Origin: an uncultured Flavobacteriales bacterium
GTDB taxonomy: Bacteria; Bacteroidota; Bacteroidia; Flavobacteriales; Crocinitomicaceae
Assembly (NCBI GenBank): GCA_946479125.1
Contig: CAMLET010000029.1
Location: 1 to 13,453, forward strand
Length of the DNA: 13,453 nt
Direction: 5' to 3'
Shown here: piece after piece, positions 1 through 7,571 of the stretch
How the letters are laid out: every line of letters starts with the position of its first letter
Position numbering within the stretch: position 1 is the stretch's first letter
Notes under the pieces: model-generated
Seen by the model: the letters and a program-made list of their open reading frames with translations, nothing else
Database searches by the model: none
Told to the model about the DNA's origin: nothing
Program-made: the position numbers and the translations under genes

Positions 1-1820
1 TTGACGGTGCGGGAGCATTCCTTAACGAATGTTCTTACGAAGTTGTTGATCCTTCAGGAACTGTCATTTTCGCTGATGGTGGAGCGGCACAGCCTTCAAC
101 TACGGTTCACAATTTTGTAGGAAACTGTTTAGGCGATCTTCAATTTGCCTGGACTCCAGCTGCAAACGTTACGAATCCAAGTATCAACGACCCGTTCACG
201 AATAACATTTCTACAGCAACAACGTTGACATTGACGGTTTTCCCAACAGGACATCCACTTTGTTCAACAACAGATCAAGTAAACGTTACTATTTCAGCTT
301 CAGCAAACCCTGGAGTTGACAATACGCTTTCCATTTGTTCAATGGCTGCACCACAAGACTTGTTCCCATTACTTGGACCAAACGCTTCACCAAACGGAAC
401 TTGGTCTGGACCAACAGGAGCAGCTGTAACAATGCCTTACAATCCGGCAACAATGAATCCGGGAGTTTATACCTATTCAATTGATTCGAATGGTTGTGTT
501 TCACAAGCAGACATTACAGTAACAGAACTAAATACAATTGTAACTGCAGTTCCAACAAACGTAAACTGTCATGGAATGCCAAACGGTTCTGCGGTAATCA
601 CTTATCAGAATGCAACAGATTATCAGTTGAACGGTGGACCAAGTACACCACTTCCGGCGTCACCATTTACTATTCCGAACTTACCGGCAGGAAACTATAC
701 AGTTGATGTATCTAACGGAGCAGGTTGTACCGGACAAGTAACGTTCACTATTACAGAACCACCTGCATTACAAATACCAACTATTACCAATGACGATGTA
801 GTTTGTGTTGGTGATCAAACACCACTAAATGCAACGGGTACAGGAGGTTCAACTGCATATACATTTACTTGGGTTGCTAACATGGCAATTGTTGGAACAG
901 GAGTTCCGTTTACAGTTAGTCCGAATGTTACAACAGAATACTGTGTAATCTTAAGTGAAGCTTGTGGGTCAATTCCAGATACGGCTTGTGTGACTTTAAC
1001 AGTTCCGCAACCGGTAAATATTGCTGTTTCTCCAGACGACGCTGACGGTTGTTATCCGCACGCTGTAAACTTCACAAATAACAGCACACCGAATGCAGCA
1101 GTAATTCAAACTACAGTTGATTATGGTGACGGAACGCCTCCGTTCACAGTTGCAGGATTGGCTGGATTCTCTCACACTTATACAGAGCCTGGGAATTACG
1201 ATGTAACGGTTACCATTCTTTCTGATAGTGGTTGTATTTATACAAATACTTACAACAACATGATTCAGGTGTACGATATTCCGACAGCAGGTTTCCTTGC
1301 AACACCGAATCCAACTACGATGTTTGAAACACATGTTACTTTGATCAACAGCAGTTCATCGGATGTGGTTTCTTACCAATGGTCGATGCCAGGTGCAACA
1401 CCTACAAGTTCTACAATGGAAAATCCACAAATTGACTACCCGGAAGGAACGGCTGCTCAATATCTGGTAACATTGATGGTAACTAACCAACACGGTTGTG
1501 TGGACGAAATCACGCAAACGATTGAGGTTGAAAGCGATGTAATCCTTTACGCACCAAATACATTTACTCCTGATGGTGACGAGAACAACCAACAATGGTT
1601 TGTTTACGTCGACGGTATCGATATGTCTAGCTTTGAGCTACGTATCATGAACCGTTGGGGAGAAGTTGTCTTTGAAAGCTTTGACCCGAAAGGAAAATGG
1701 GACGGAACTTATCACGGAAAGGTAGTTCAACAAGGAACTTACATCTGGACAATCAGAGTAAAAGATATCAAGAACGATGCGAAGTATGACTTTGATGGTC
1801 ATATCAACATTATCTATTAA
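1..1820 (+). CDS. Large secreted T9SS substrate with SprB-like and PKD repeats and type B C-terminal sorting domain (5' partial)
   Basis: The reading frame is open from the left edge (first full codon at 3) to TAA at 1818-1820, so the N-terminus and signal peptide lie outside. The visible ~606 residues are Thr/Asn/Pro-rich with regularly spaced Cys. In order they show Ig-like segments (about 3-520), an SprB-type repeat (about 530-775; NCHG...NLPAGNYTVDVSNGAGC), a cysteine-containing linker, two PKD-like domains (about 1015-1290 with VDYGDGT...HTYTEPGNYDVTV, and 1290-1530), and a C-terminal domain (about 1535-1817; APNTFTPDGDENNQQW, NRWGEVVFES, KWDGTYHGK, GTYIW) matching the gliding-motility-associated CHU_C/type B T9SS sorting signal. 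In this family such proteins cross the outer membrane by T9SS and stay at the surface or are released. An adhesin or matrix role is inferred. The internal TTG at 225 is not a start, because coding sequence continues upstream of it. Confidence 0.93.
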   Translation, partial: DGAGAFLNECSYEVVDPSGTVIFADGGAAQPSTTVHNFVGNCLGDLQFAWTPAANVTNPSINDPFTNNISTATTLTLTVFPTGHPLCSTTDQVNVTISASANPGVDNTLSICSMAAPQDLFPLLGPNASPNGTWSGPTGAAVTMPYNPATMNPGVYTYSIDSNGCVSQADITVTELNTIVTAVPTNVNCHGMPNGSAVITYQNATDYQLNGGPSTPLPASPFTIPNLPAGNYTVDVSNGAGCTGQVTFTITEPPALQIPTITNDDVVCVGDQTPLNATGTGGSTAYTFTWVANMAIVGTGVPFTVSPNVTTEYCVILSEACGSIPDTACVTLTVPQPVNIAVSPDDADGCYPHAVNFTNNSTPNAAVIQTTVDYGDGTPPFTVAGLAGFSHTYTEPGNYDVTVTILSDSGCIYTNTYNNMIQVYDIPTAGFLATPNPTTMFETHVTLINSSSSDVVSYQWSMPGATPTSSTMENPQIDYPEGTAAQYLVTLMVTNQHGCVDEITQTIEVESDVILYAPNTFTPDGDENNQQWFVYVDGIDMSSFELRIMNRWGEVVFESFDPKGKWDGTYHGKVVQQGTYIWTIRVKDIKNDAKYDFDGHINIIY

Positions 1821-1840
1821 TCTTCAAAAGATATAACTTG

Positions 1841-1868
1841 AAAAGCCCTGACAATGTCGGGGCTTTTT
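1841..1868 (+). terminator. Rho-independent terminator of the T9SS substrate gene
   Basis: Arms AAAAGCCCTGAC (1841-1852) and GTCGGGGCTTTT (1856-1867) form a 12-bp stem with one G-T wobble and a 3-base loop. A T-run follows. It sits 20 bases after the stop codon. Confidence 0.9.
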
Positions 1869-1874
1869 CTTTAC

Positions 1875-1890
1875 CACAGATTCACAGATT
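1875..1890. repeat. Two tandem copies of CACAGATT
   Basis: CACAGATT is repeated exactly twice, at 1875-1882 and 1883-1890, just after the terminator. From memory, CCACAGATTCACAGATT-like words recur between genes in many bacterial genomes. No function is visible. Confidence 0.6.
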
Positions 1891-1897
1891 AAATGCT

Positions 1898-1933
1898 CGC
1901 CTACCGGTCTCGCTAAATGGTGTCTGGTAAGCG
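1898..1933. other. GC-richer imperfect hairpin in the gap before der
   Basis: CGCCTACCGG (1898-1907) can pair with CTGGTAAGCG (1924-1933), with one mismatch and one wobble across a 16-base loop. The stretch 1895-1970 is visibly richer in G+C than its surroundings and holds no reading frame. It could be a remnant of an intergenic repeat. Confidence 0.3.
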
Positions 1934-1992
1934 CCATAAAATCTGGGTCCGCCCGTGGTGGATGGGAATTTTCACATACTCTCATGACTTCT

Positions 1993-2024
1993 AAAAGAAA
2001 AAGGGCGAATCATTATTCGCCCTT
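1993..2024 (-). terminator. Rho-independent terminator of the era-der unit
   Basis: Perfect 10-bp inverted repeat AAGGGCGAAT (2001-2010) / ATTCGCCCTT (2015-2024) with a 4-base loop. The A-rich run at 1993-2000 reads as a T-tract on the minus strand. It lies 26 bases past the der stop. Its GGGCGAA core matches the palindrome at 4402-4431. Confidence 0.85.
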
Positions 2025-2050
2025 ACTACTTTCTCTTGTCTTAGAGAACT

Positions 2051-3361
2051 CTATTTCTTTCTAAAGAAAATTCTAATTGGAACTCCTTCGAAGTTGTACA
2101 AACCACGAATTCTGTTTTCCAGGAATCGTTTGTATGAATCCGGAACGTACTGAGGCAAGTTACAGAAGAATGCAAACGCCGGAGCGTGAGTAGGAAGCTG
2201 CTGAACGTATTTGATCTTCACGTATTTTCCTTTCAACGATGGCGGTGGATTACTGTCAATAATTGGTAGTAAAACATCATTCAACTCAGAAGTGCTGATC
2301 TTGCGAATACGATTCTGATACACATCCATTGCTCTCTCAAGCGCTTTATGAATACGTTGCTTAGTAAGCACAGAAGTAAAGATGATTGGAACATCATTGA
2401 ACGGAGCCAATTGTGCTCTCAACTTTTCTTCATATTCCGTTGCAGTCATGGTGTCTTTTTCCACCAAATCCCATTTATTGACCAAAACAATCACTCCTTT
2501 GTGATTCTTCTCGGCCATGTAGAAAATGGTTAGATCTTGTTTTTGAATTCCTTCTGTTGCATCTAACATGAAGATACAAACGTCGGCACCTTCAATTGTT
2601 CTTACCGAACGCAAAACCGAATAGTATTCAATATCCTCAGTTACTTTACTTTTCTTTCTAATTCCAGCTGTATCAATCAACATGAAATCGAAACCAAAAG
2701 CATTGTAACGTGTATTGATAGAATCTCTGGTTGTTCCGGAAATATTTGTTACGATATTTCTTTCAGTTCCAGTAAGCGCGTTGATCAATGATGATTTTCC
2801 AACGTTTGGTTTTCCAACCACCGCAATTTTCGGCAAACCTTCTTCTTCTTCTCCTCGTGGATCTTCTTTTTCGAAATTCTTCACACACTCGTCAAGAATA
2901 TCTCCGGTTCCATGTCCGTTTGCAGCAGAAAGGTCAAACACTTCGCCTAAACCAAACGACCAGAATTCGGAAGAAAGACCAACACGATCGTTACTGTCTA
3001 CCTTATTACCTATTACTAAAACTTTCTTTTTTGTTTTGCGAAGAAGTCCTGCAACGGTTTCATCTAAGTCAACGATTCCGGTTGTAACATCTACAACGAA
3101 TAAGATCACTGTTGCTTCTTCTATTGCAATTTCAACTTGTTTACGGATCTCTCCTTCGAAAATATCGTCTGACCCATGAACGTAACCTCCAGTATCAATT
3201 ACTGAAAAAGGAATTCCGTTCCATTCTCCACGACCATAAATTCGATCGCGCGTTACACCACTCACCTCTTTTACAATTGCACGAGTTGATTCTGTTAAAC
3301 GATTAAACAATGTTGATTTTCCGACATTCGGTCGGCCTACGATGGCAATAATATTTCCCAT
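2051..3361 (-). CDS. der: Ribosome biogenesis GTPase Der (EngA)
   Basis: Encodes 436 residues, within the usual Der length range. Der is an essential cytoplasmic GTPase with two tandem G domains that helps mature the 50S ribosomal subunit. First G domain: GRPNVGKST (9-17), DTGG (56-59), NKVD (119-122), SAANGHG (145-151). Second: GKPNVGKSS (183-191), DTAG (230-233), NKWD (295-298). A C-terminal KH-like domain follows (about 350-436). An acidic linker (about 164-175) joins the G domains, as is typical. The ATG at 3359-3361 begins directly with the [13 protein letters not shown] strand, so the start is well supported. It follows era by 113 bases on the same strand and is closed by its own terminator. 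No obvious TAnnTTTG promoter was seen in front of it, so co-transcription with era is likely. Confidence 0.97.
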   Translation of the reverse strand: MGNIIAIVGRPNVGKSTLFNRLTESTRAIVKEVSGVTRDRIYGRGEWNGIPFSVIDTGGYVHGSDDIFEGEIRKQVEIAIEEATVILFVVDVTTGIVDLDETVAGLLRKTKKKVLVIGNKVDSNDRVGLSSEFWSFGLGEVFDLSAANGHGTGDILDECVKNFEKEDPRGEEEEGLPKIAVVGKPNVGKSSLINALTGTERNIVTNISGTTRDSINTRYNAFGFDFMLIDTAGIRKKSKVTEDIEYYSVLRSVRTIEGADVCIFMLDATEGIQKQDLTIFYMAEKNHKGVIVLVNKWDLVEKDTMTATEYEEKLRAQLAPFNDVPIIFTSVLTKQRIHKALERAMDVYQNRIRKISTSELNDVLLPIIDSNPPPSLKGKYVKIKYVQQLPTHAPAFAFFCNLPQYVPDSYKRFLENRIRGLYNFEGVPIRIFFRKK

Positions 3362-3407
3362 TTTTCTTCAATTTGACGTACTTCACAGCACTACTTTAAC
3401 TAATTAT

Positions 3408-3458
3408 GAGTGACGAGTTATGAGTTTCGAGTTATGAACCACTCATAACTTATCACTC
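3408..3458. repeat. Inverted repeat with GAGTTATGA units between era and der
   Basis: An 18-base arm at 3408-3425 (GAGTGACGAGTTATGAGT) pairs with 3441-3458 (ACTCATAACTTATCACTC): 16 Watson-Crick pairs, one wobble, one mismatch. The 15-base spacer holds another GAGTTATGA copy, giving short direct repeats inside an inverted repeat. It lacks a T-run on either side, so it is not a classical terminator. An intergenic repeat element or transcript-processing site is possible. Confidence 0.7.
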
Positions 3459-3474
3459 TTCACTCCTAACTCTT

Positions 3475-4350
3475 CTAATAACCGTATTTCTTCAGTTTCT
3501 GTTCGCTTGCACGCCAGTCTTTATCGACTTTCACAAACGTTTCCAGAAACACCTTCTGACCGATAAACGCTTCAATATCCAGACGTGAGTCTCGTCCGAT
3601 ACGTTTTAGCATCTCACCTTTTTTACCAATCAGAATTCCTTTTTGAGAATCGCGTTCCACCACAATCAGTGCTCTGATATGCGTAATGGTTTCGGATTCT
3701 TTGTATTCTTCAATTTCTACCTGACAAGCGTAAGGAACTTCTTTGTCGCAATGCAAAAAGATCTTTTCACGGATCATTTCTGAAACAAAGAAACGTACAG
3801 GTCTGTCGGATAATTCTTCTTTGTCGAAGTAAGCAGGACCTTCAGGCGACAATTCTAAAATGCGTTGCCAAATAGGTTCTACATTAAAATTATGTAATGC
3901 TGAAATTGGATGAATCTCCGCTTTCGGAAGTCTTTCCTGCCAATATTCTCTTCTTACTATTACTTTATCCTGATCTCCAAGGTCAATCTTATTGATGATC
4001 AAAAGAACAGGAATATTCAATCGCTGAATACGCTCCAATGTTTCCTTGTGATTCATTTCAGTTTCATGCATATCTGTGATAAACAACAAGATATCTGCAT
4101 CCTTAAATGAACTTTCCACATAACTCATCATCGCTTCATGCAATTTGTAGGATGCATTTACCACACCAGGCGTGTCCGAAAACACAATCTGATAATCGTC
4201 TGCATTCACTAAACCATGAATTCGATGACGCGTAGTTTGCGCCTTGGAAGTAACGATCGAAAGCTTCTCGCCCACCAAACAATTCATAAGCGTAGACTTC
4301 CCAACATTTGGACTTCCTACAATATTTACGAACGCGCTTTTGTGAGACAT
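3475..4350 (-). CDS. era: GTPase Era
   Basis: Encodes 291 residues, normal for Era. Era is a GTPase that binds the 3' end of 16S rRNA and helps assemble the 30S subunit at the inner face of the cell. Seen: P-loop GSPNVGKST (12-20), DTPGVV in the switch II region, NKID, and a C-terminal KH domain with IGKKGEMLKRIG, the RNA-binding loop of the family. The ATG at 4348-4350 gives the usual MSHKSAFVNIVG start. An in-frame TTG at 4366-4368 would add six residues but falls inside the putative -7 promoter element, so it is rejected. It is the first gene of an era-der pair, a neighbour arrangement common in Bacteroidota (from memory). Confidence 0.97.
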   Translation of the reverse strand: MSHKSAFVNIVGSPNVGKSTLMNCLVGEKLSIVTSKAQTTRHRIHGLVNADDYQIVFSDTPGVVNASYKLHEAMMSYVESSFKDADILLFITDMHETEMNHKETLERIQRLNIPVLLIINKIDLGDQDKVIVRREYWQERLPKAEIHPISALHNFNVEPIWQRILELSPEGPAYFDKEELSDRPVRFFVSEMIREKIFLHCDKEVPYACQVEIEEYKESETITHIRALIVVERDSQKGILIGKKGEMLKRIGRDSRLDIEAFIGQKVFLETFVKVDKDWRASEQKLKKYGY

Positions 4351-4365
4351 AGAAGAAATTTTGTG

Positions 4366-4373
4366 CAAAGATA
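4366..4373 (-). promoter_or_regulatory. Bacteroidota -7 element (TATCTTTG) in front of era
   Basis: The minus strand reads TATCTTTG, an exact match to the TAnnTTTG -7 consensus of Bacteroidota housekeeping promoters, 15 bases before the era ATG. The leader would be very short. No convincing -33 TTG was found at the usual distance. Confidence 0.55.
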
Positions 4374-4401
4374 GGGATTGATATCTAGATTGATGAAATT
4401 A

Positions 4402-4431
4402 TGTACGGGCGAAATATTTTTCGCCCCTACA
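4402..4431. repeat. GGGCGAA-core palindrome overlapping the response-regulator stop
   Basis: TGTA (4402-4405), a mismatch, then GGGCGAAA (4407-4414) / TTTCGCCC (4419-4426), a mismatch, and TACA (4428-4431): a near-perfect 30-base palindrome with a 4-base loop. On the minus strand it begins in the last sense codon of the response-regulator gene and includes its TAG. The hairpin could end transcription, but the T-run after it is poor. It resembles short mobile palindromes and shares its core with the der terminator. Confidence 0.65.
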
Positions 4432-5089
4432 AATGCTTCATCAATTCATGTTTGAGAACGAAAAGAACAAGACCTGTTTTAGATTTGATGGCAAACTTAT
4501 CGAAAAGAGACTCGCGATAACCATCAACCGTTCGGGCGGTCACGTCCATCAGACTAGCGATCTGGTCATAGGTGTATTCATCCTGATGACAAACCCATTT
4601 CAAAAACTGTCGTTCTCTAGGTGACATTTGATCAAGAATCAACTCGTAATCCGGACGTTTGGTTTCCTCAAAATTATTCCGAAGTGAGTACGTAAGAAAT
4701 TCGTTATGATGATAACCGGCTGTTGTAATTGAATTGATCGCGTTTCGAAGTTCATCAGCAGAACAATCTTTTCGCAAATAACCTCTGGCGCCGTTTCTGA
4801 AAAGTTTGATAATGGTAGCCTCCTCGGCATTTAAAGTCAGAATTAGAACAGGTAAATCGGAATTCATCTCACACAATTGCTCCATCACCTGATCGCCGGA
4901 AAATCCAGGCATGGTAAGGTCCATCATCACCAAATCTGGTTTTGGACTTATAGGCAGATTTTTCAGGAAATCGTTTCCAGAGTCAAACTCTCGTACAATT
5001 TTAAAATCACCCAATTTCTCAATCAACTCTTTGAGCCCATTTCGAACAATCACGTGGTCATCGACAAGAACAATGGTTTTCAAACTCAT
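4427..5089 (-). CDS. Two-component response regulator, NarL/FixJ (LuxR) family
   Basis: Encodes 220 residues: a receiver domain (about 4-122) and a LuxR-type helix-turn-helix (about 150-215). Receiver signature residues are all present: acidic pair D10-D11, phospho-acceptor D57 (VMMDLTMPG), T85, Y104 and K107. The DNA-binding part carries SPRERQFLKWV...YDQIASLMDVTARTVDGYR, the standard recognition-helix region. It should be a transcription regulator phosphorylated by the histidine kinase encoded 19 bases upstream. The last residues and stop codon lie inside a palindromic repeat, so the C-terminus may have been trimmed or rebuilt by that element. Target genes cannot be read from the sequence. 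Confidence 0.93.
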   Translation of the reverse strand: MSLKTIVLVDDHVIVRNGLKELIEKLGDFKIVREFDSGNDFLKNLPISPKPDLVMMDLTMPGFSGDQVMEQLCEMNSDLPVLILTLNAEEATIIKLFRNGARGYLRKDCSADELRNAINSITTAGYHHNEFLTYSLRNNFEETKRPDYELILDQMSPRERQFLKWVCHQDEYTYDQIASLMDVTARTVDGYRESLFDKFAIKSKTGLVLFVLKHELMKHL

Positions 5090-5108
5090 AGTAAGGTTTA
5101 AGTACGTA

Positions 5109-5882
5109 CTAATTTGATGAATTTTTCAGAATAACGGTTGTCCCTTCATTCGGTTTTGTTTGGTAAACGCATTCTAATCCAGCCAATTTGGCTCTGTTCA
5201 GAATGTTCTTAACTCCAGATGCTTTGTTCCGTTCAAAGAGATTTTCATAATCGAATCCCTTACCGTTGTCGCTCACTGATAATTCGAAAATGCTGTTTGT
5301 TGCTTTTAAACGGATTTCAATTGATGAAGCATGACTATGCTTAAGTACATTTTGTATGATTTCCTGGAAGATTCTGAAAATCATCAATTGTGCATCTTTA
5401 TCCAACGTAAGCTCTGAAACCAGAATTTCAGATGTCACCGTAAACGTTTTCAATGCAAGTAAGCGTTCAATTTCCAAACGAATTGCACCTTCAAATCCGT
5501 TCTGAAGAATAGCGTCACTATTCAGCGTTTTGCTCAACAATCGAAGCTGCTGTGTAACTTCTCCCAAATATATTTCGATGGGTTTATAACCTTCAGCCAA
5601 ATCCGGATGCAGCATTTTTTGCGTTTGAATCTGCATATGCATAGCCACCAAAAGTTGTCCGGCATTGTCATGAAGTTCATACGCCAATTGATGAAGAATT
5701 TTCTCTCGTTCCTCTGTTTCAATTGCTCTCAATTCACGTTCGAATGCAAGCTTAGTTGCAGCCAGTTCCTCTTTCTGTTTGGCACGCTGCTGTTGAATCC
5801 GAAAGAAACTATAGACCACGCCGGTCACCAGAAGTAAGATGACAATTGTGGTGACTATAATTCCAAGTACAATATCGTTCAT
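5109..5882 (-). CDS. Sensor histidine kinase, NarL-type (HisKA_3 plus HATPase)
   Basis: Encodes 257 residues. One N-terminal membrane helix (about 4-27) is followed by a charged, probably coiled-coil stretch (28-62), then a HisKA_3 dimerisation and phospho-acceptor helix (EEREKILHQLAYELHDNAGQ, phosphorylated His at 71), and an ATP-binding domain with N-box QEIIQNVLKHSHAS (N178) and G-box DNGKGFD (205-211), then GVKNILNRAKLAG. It should autophosphorylate and pass phosphate to the regulator encoded just downstream. There is no sensory domain beyond the single helix. Its ATG overlaps the TGA of the upstream seven-helix gene (ATGA), implying translational coupling and probably a shared sensing complex. 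Confidence 0.93.
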   Translation of the reverse strand: MNDIVLGIIVTTIVILLLVTGVVYSFFRIQQQRAKQKEELAATKLAFERELRAIETEEREKILHQLAYELHDNAGQLLVAMHMQIQTQKMLHPDLAEGYKPIEIYLGEVTQQLRLLSKTLNSDAILQNGFEGAIRLEIERLLALKTFTVTSEILVSELTLDKDAQLMIFRIFQEIIQNVLKHSHASSIEIRLKATNSIFELSVSDNGKGFDYENLFERNKASGVKNILNRAKLAGLECVYQTKPNEGTTVILKNSSN

Positions 5883-6571
5883 GTTTGTTTTCTTTCTTTG
5901 TTGTTATTTCGATACTGCATTACAAAGGCAAGTGCAATTAGTGCATATCTGAGGTTTGCCAAAATGTCGCTGATCAAATGGTAAAGCAGGGAATTCAATT
6001 TTGGCGATCGGTGTTGCAGATAATTCATCAGCGAAACATAGGGCACACTGCAAGCGAAATAGACCAGTAAAGCCATACAAGCAATTCTCAAAGGTAATCC
6101 CTCTTTCCCGGCAGGCGAATTGAACAGAATAGGCACAAAAACCAGGGTTATGACAACACATTCAGTCAGATCTGCATAATGGAGATAACTCTGAAATCCG
6201 TTTAATGCAACTTGCGCAATGCATACAACCACAAAACCTGTTGCGCCTAAAACCAGTAACAATCTTCCGTTGGCTTTCCCGTACATGAACTGAGCTGCCA
6301 AAAGCAGCAACCCAGTTTCAAGTACAAGGTGTATATTCATGAGCCATTGATTATCGATTACCTGATTGTTGGCCTGCTGTTGAATGGTAATTATATTTCC
6401 CAAACTATAGAATAGAATCCAGACTACAACTTGAAGAAACAATACTTTAAAAAACGGTGTAAGTCTTTTCCAGGTAAAGATTCCAGCAACAAAAGCTAAT
6501 ATGAAGCAAGTAATTTCAGTGATGATTGTGAGCATGTTATCAAAGGAATGCAACACCCTAAAAATAAACAT
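5879..6571 (-). CDS. Seven-helix integral membrane protein, putative sensor partner of the histidine kinase
   Basis: Encodes 230 residues, almost all membrane. Seven hydrophobic segments are visible at about 14-34, 40-63, 76-97, 103-124, 132-151, 160-182 and 195-219, ending in a basic tail (QYRNNNKERKQT). Polar residues inside or at the edge of helices include H81, E85 and E137. No family is firmly recognised. Similar seven-helix proteins before one-helix HisKA_3 kinases are familiar in Bacteroidota (from memory). The 4-base overlap with the kinase start supports a joint complex in which this protein detects the stimulus. The start at 6569-6571 is nine bases after the upstream stop. M13 (ATG 6533-6535) is an alternative that begins just before the first helix. 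Confidence 0.8.
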   Translation of the reverse strand: MFIFRVLHSFDNMLTIITEITCFILAFVAGIFTWKRLTPFFKVLFLQVVVWILFYSLGNIITIQQQANNQVIDNQWLMNIHLVLETGLLLLAAQFMYGKANGRLLLVLGATGFVVVCIAQVALNGFQSYLHYADLTECVVITLVFVPILFNSPAGKEGLPLRIACMALLVYFACSVPYVSLMNYLQHRSPKLNSLLYHLISDILANLRYALIALAFVMQYRNNNKERKQT

Positions 6572-6580
6572 TACTCCATA

Positions 6581-7393
6581 CTACGCAGGGTATCCGAATA
6601 AATTTGTACAAGGTGGACATAAATGAGATCTATTCGCATACTTTCCAAGAGTGATGATTTTCTCATCAACCTCTTCGAAAGGATAACAGGAAAGGATCAT
6701 CGTATGTTTCACTGGATTTGTTAGATCATAACTTACCTTTCTAATATTGTTGAATATTCTGATGGTTTCAGCATCTGAATTAAAGTGCATCAAAGAATAA
6801 ATGACCTGAAATGGGAAAACGCATGCATTAATATCTGTATTCTTAATAAAACTTGAATAGTTCTGCGTATCACTATGACGAATATCTATATTCTCCTCAT
6901 ACTTCTCTGTCAGTTCATCGAATTGGGTTTCGTCAATTTCGATAAACTCATATCCAACGGCTCCATTCATATACCTATAAAGTTTTCCAGCTCCATTGCT
7001 CAAAACACTGTAAATATTATTCCCTGTAGTGGAATCGTAATTTACCCAAGTTAAGCAAATAGGTTGAAAAATAGGAACTAGTTGTTCTTCTTCAAGTCCA
7101 AACCAAACCTTTAAAGCTGTAATATATCTCGTCCCTGAGATTTTTAATCCTGTAGCCTCATCAAAGAGTTTAGTGAGCGTATGTCTCTGAATGTGTCCCA
7201 ATTGCACTTGTGCAATATCAAAAGGATTACTGTTTAAATTCAAATAATTGGTGCAATATCTTATCCCTTGTTCAGCATTTGTTTCACTGATCTCTGCATA
7301 CTGAATATCCATTGTTATCTCGGACACTAGAGAAGTTAGTTCACGATGAAGTCCAGCAATTGATGCATTTGGGGATGGTTCTGAAAATTTCAT
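6581..7393 (-). CDS. Hypothetical soluble protein of unknown function
   Basis: Not recognised. From the ATG at 7391-7393 it has 270 residues. An in-frame TTG at 7445-7447 would add 18 plausible residues (GSFEEIIKHTI before the Met), so the start is uncertain; an in-frame TAA at 7460-7462 limits it. No signal peptide or membrane segment is apparent, so it is probably cytoplasmic. The composition is mixed alpha/beta, with aromatic-rich stretches (KVWFGLEEEQ, PICLTWVNYD, KLYRYMNGAVGYEFIEID) and a C-terminal CPPC pair near the end (SHLCPPCTNLFGYPA) that could bind metal or be redox active. It precedes the seven-helix gene by nine bases on the same strand, so it may be the first gene of that operon. 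Its sequence is more A+T-rich than the kinase genes, so it may instead be an accessory gene added next to them. Confidence 0.75.
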   Translation of the reverse strand: MKFSEPSPNASIAGLHRELTSLVSEITMDIQYAEISETNAEQGIRYCTNYLNLNSNPFDIAQVQLGHIQRHTLTKLFDEATGLKISGTRYITALKVWFGLEEEQLVPIFQPICLTWVNYDSTTGNNIYSVLSNGAGKLYRYMNGAVGYEFIEIDETQFDELTEKYEENIDIRHSDTQNYSSFIKNTDINACVFPFQVIYSLMHFNSDAETIRIFNNIRKVSYDLTNPVKHTMILSCYPFEEVDEKIITLGKYANRSHLCPPCTNLFGYPA

Positions 7394-7518
7394 AATTGTG
7401 TGTTTAATGATTTCCTCAAAACTGCCTATAAAATCAGATTCACCCAAATTTTTGGTGTGTTATTATCCTCATTTTGAACCCCGTGAATAATCCCGGATGA
7501 AATGGGTAAAGTGCCCTT

Positions 7519-7547
7519 TTGGGAGAATGGAATTGTTGAGATGTTTG
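7519..7547 (+). promoter_or_regulatory. Candidate promoter for the gene at 7572
   Basis: TTG (7519-7521), an 18-base spacer, then GATGTTTG (7540-7547), one mismatch from the TAnnTTTG -7 consensus, 24 bases before the start codon. The spacing fits a Bacteroidota promoter, but the first base of the -7 box is wrong. Confidence 0.35.
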
Positions 7548-7571
7548 TGAGGTAATTCAATACTTAAACTC

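Noticed and set aside
225..227. TTG at 225-227 as the start of the T9SS substrate
   Set aside because: The same frame is open and protein-like up to the left edge (for example FAWTPAANVTNPSIN), so the gene is simply cut by the window.
996..1334. Minus-strand frame of 112 codons opposite the T9SS substrate gene
   Set aside because: Cys/Arg-rich product with no domain, opposite a frame with clear PKD domains.
2715..3179. Plus-strand reading frame of 154 codons opposite der
   Set aside because: It lies wholly within the strongly supported der gene, has Ser/Thr-rich low-complexity sequence and no start signals; it is a shadow of the der codons.
4351..4368. TTG at 4366-4368 as the start of era
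   Set aside because: The upstream TTG overlaps a TATCTTTG promoter element, and the ATG at 4348-4350 matches the family's N-terminus.
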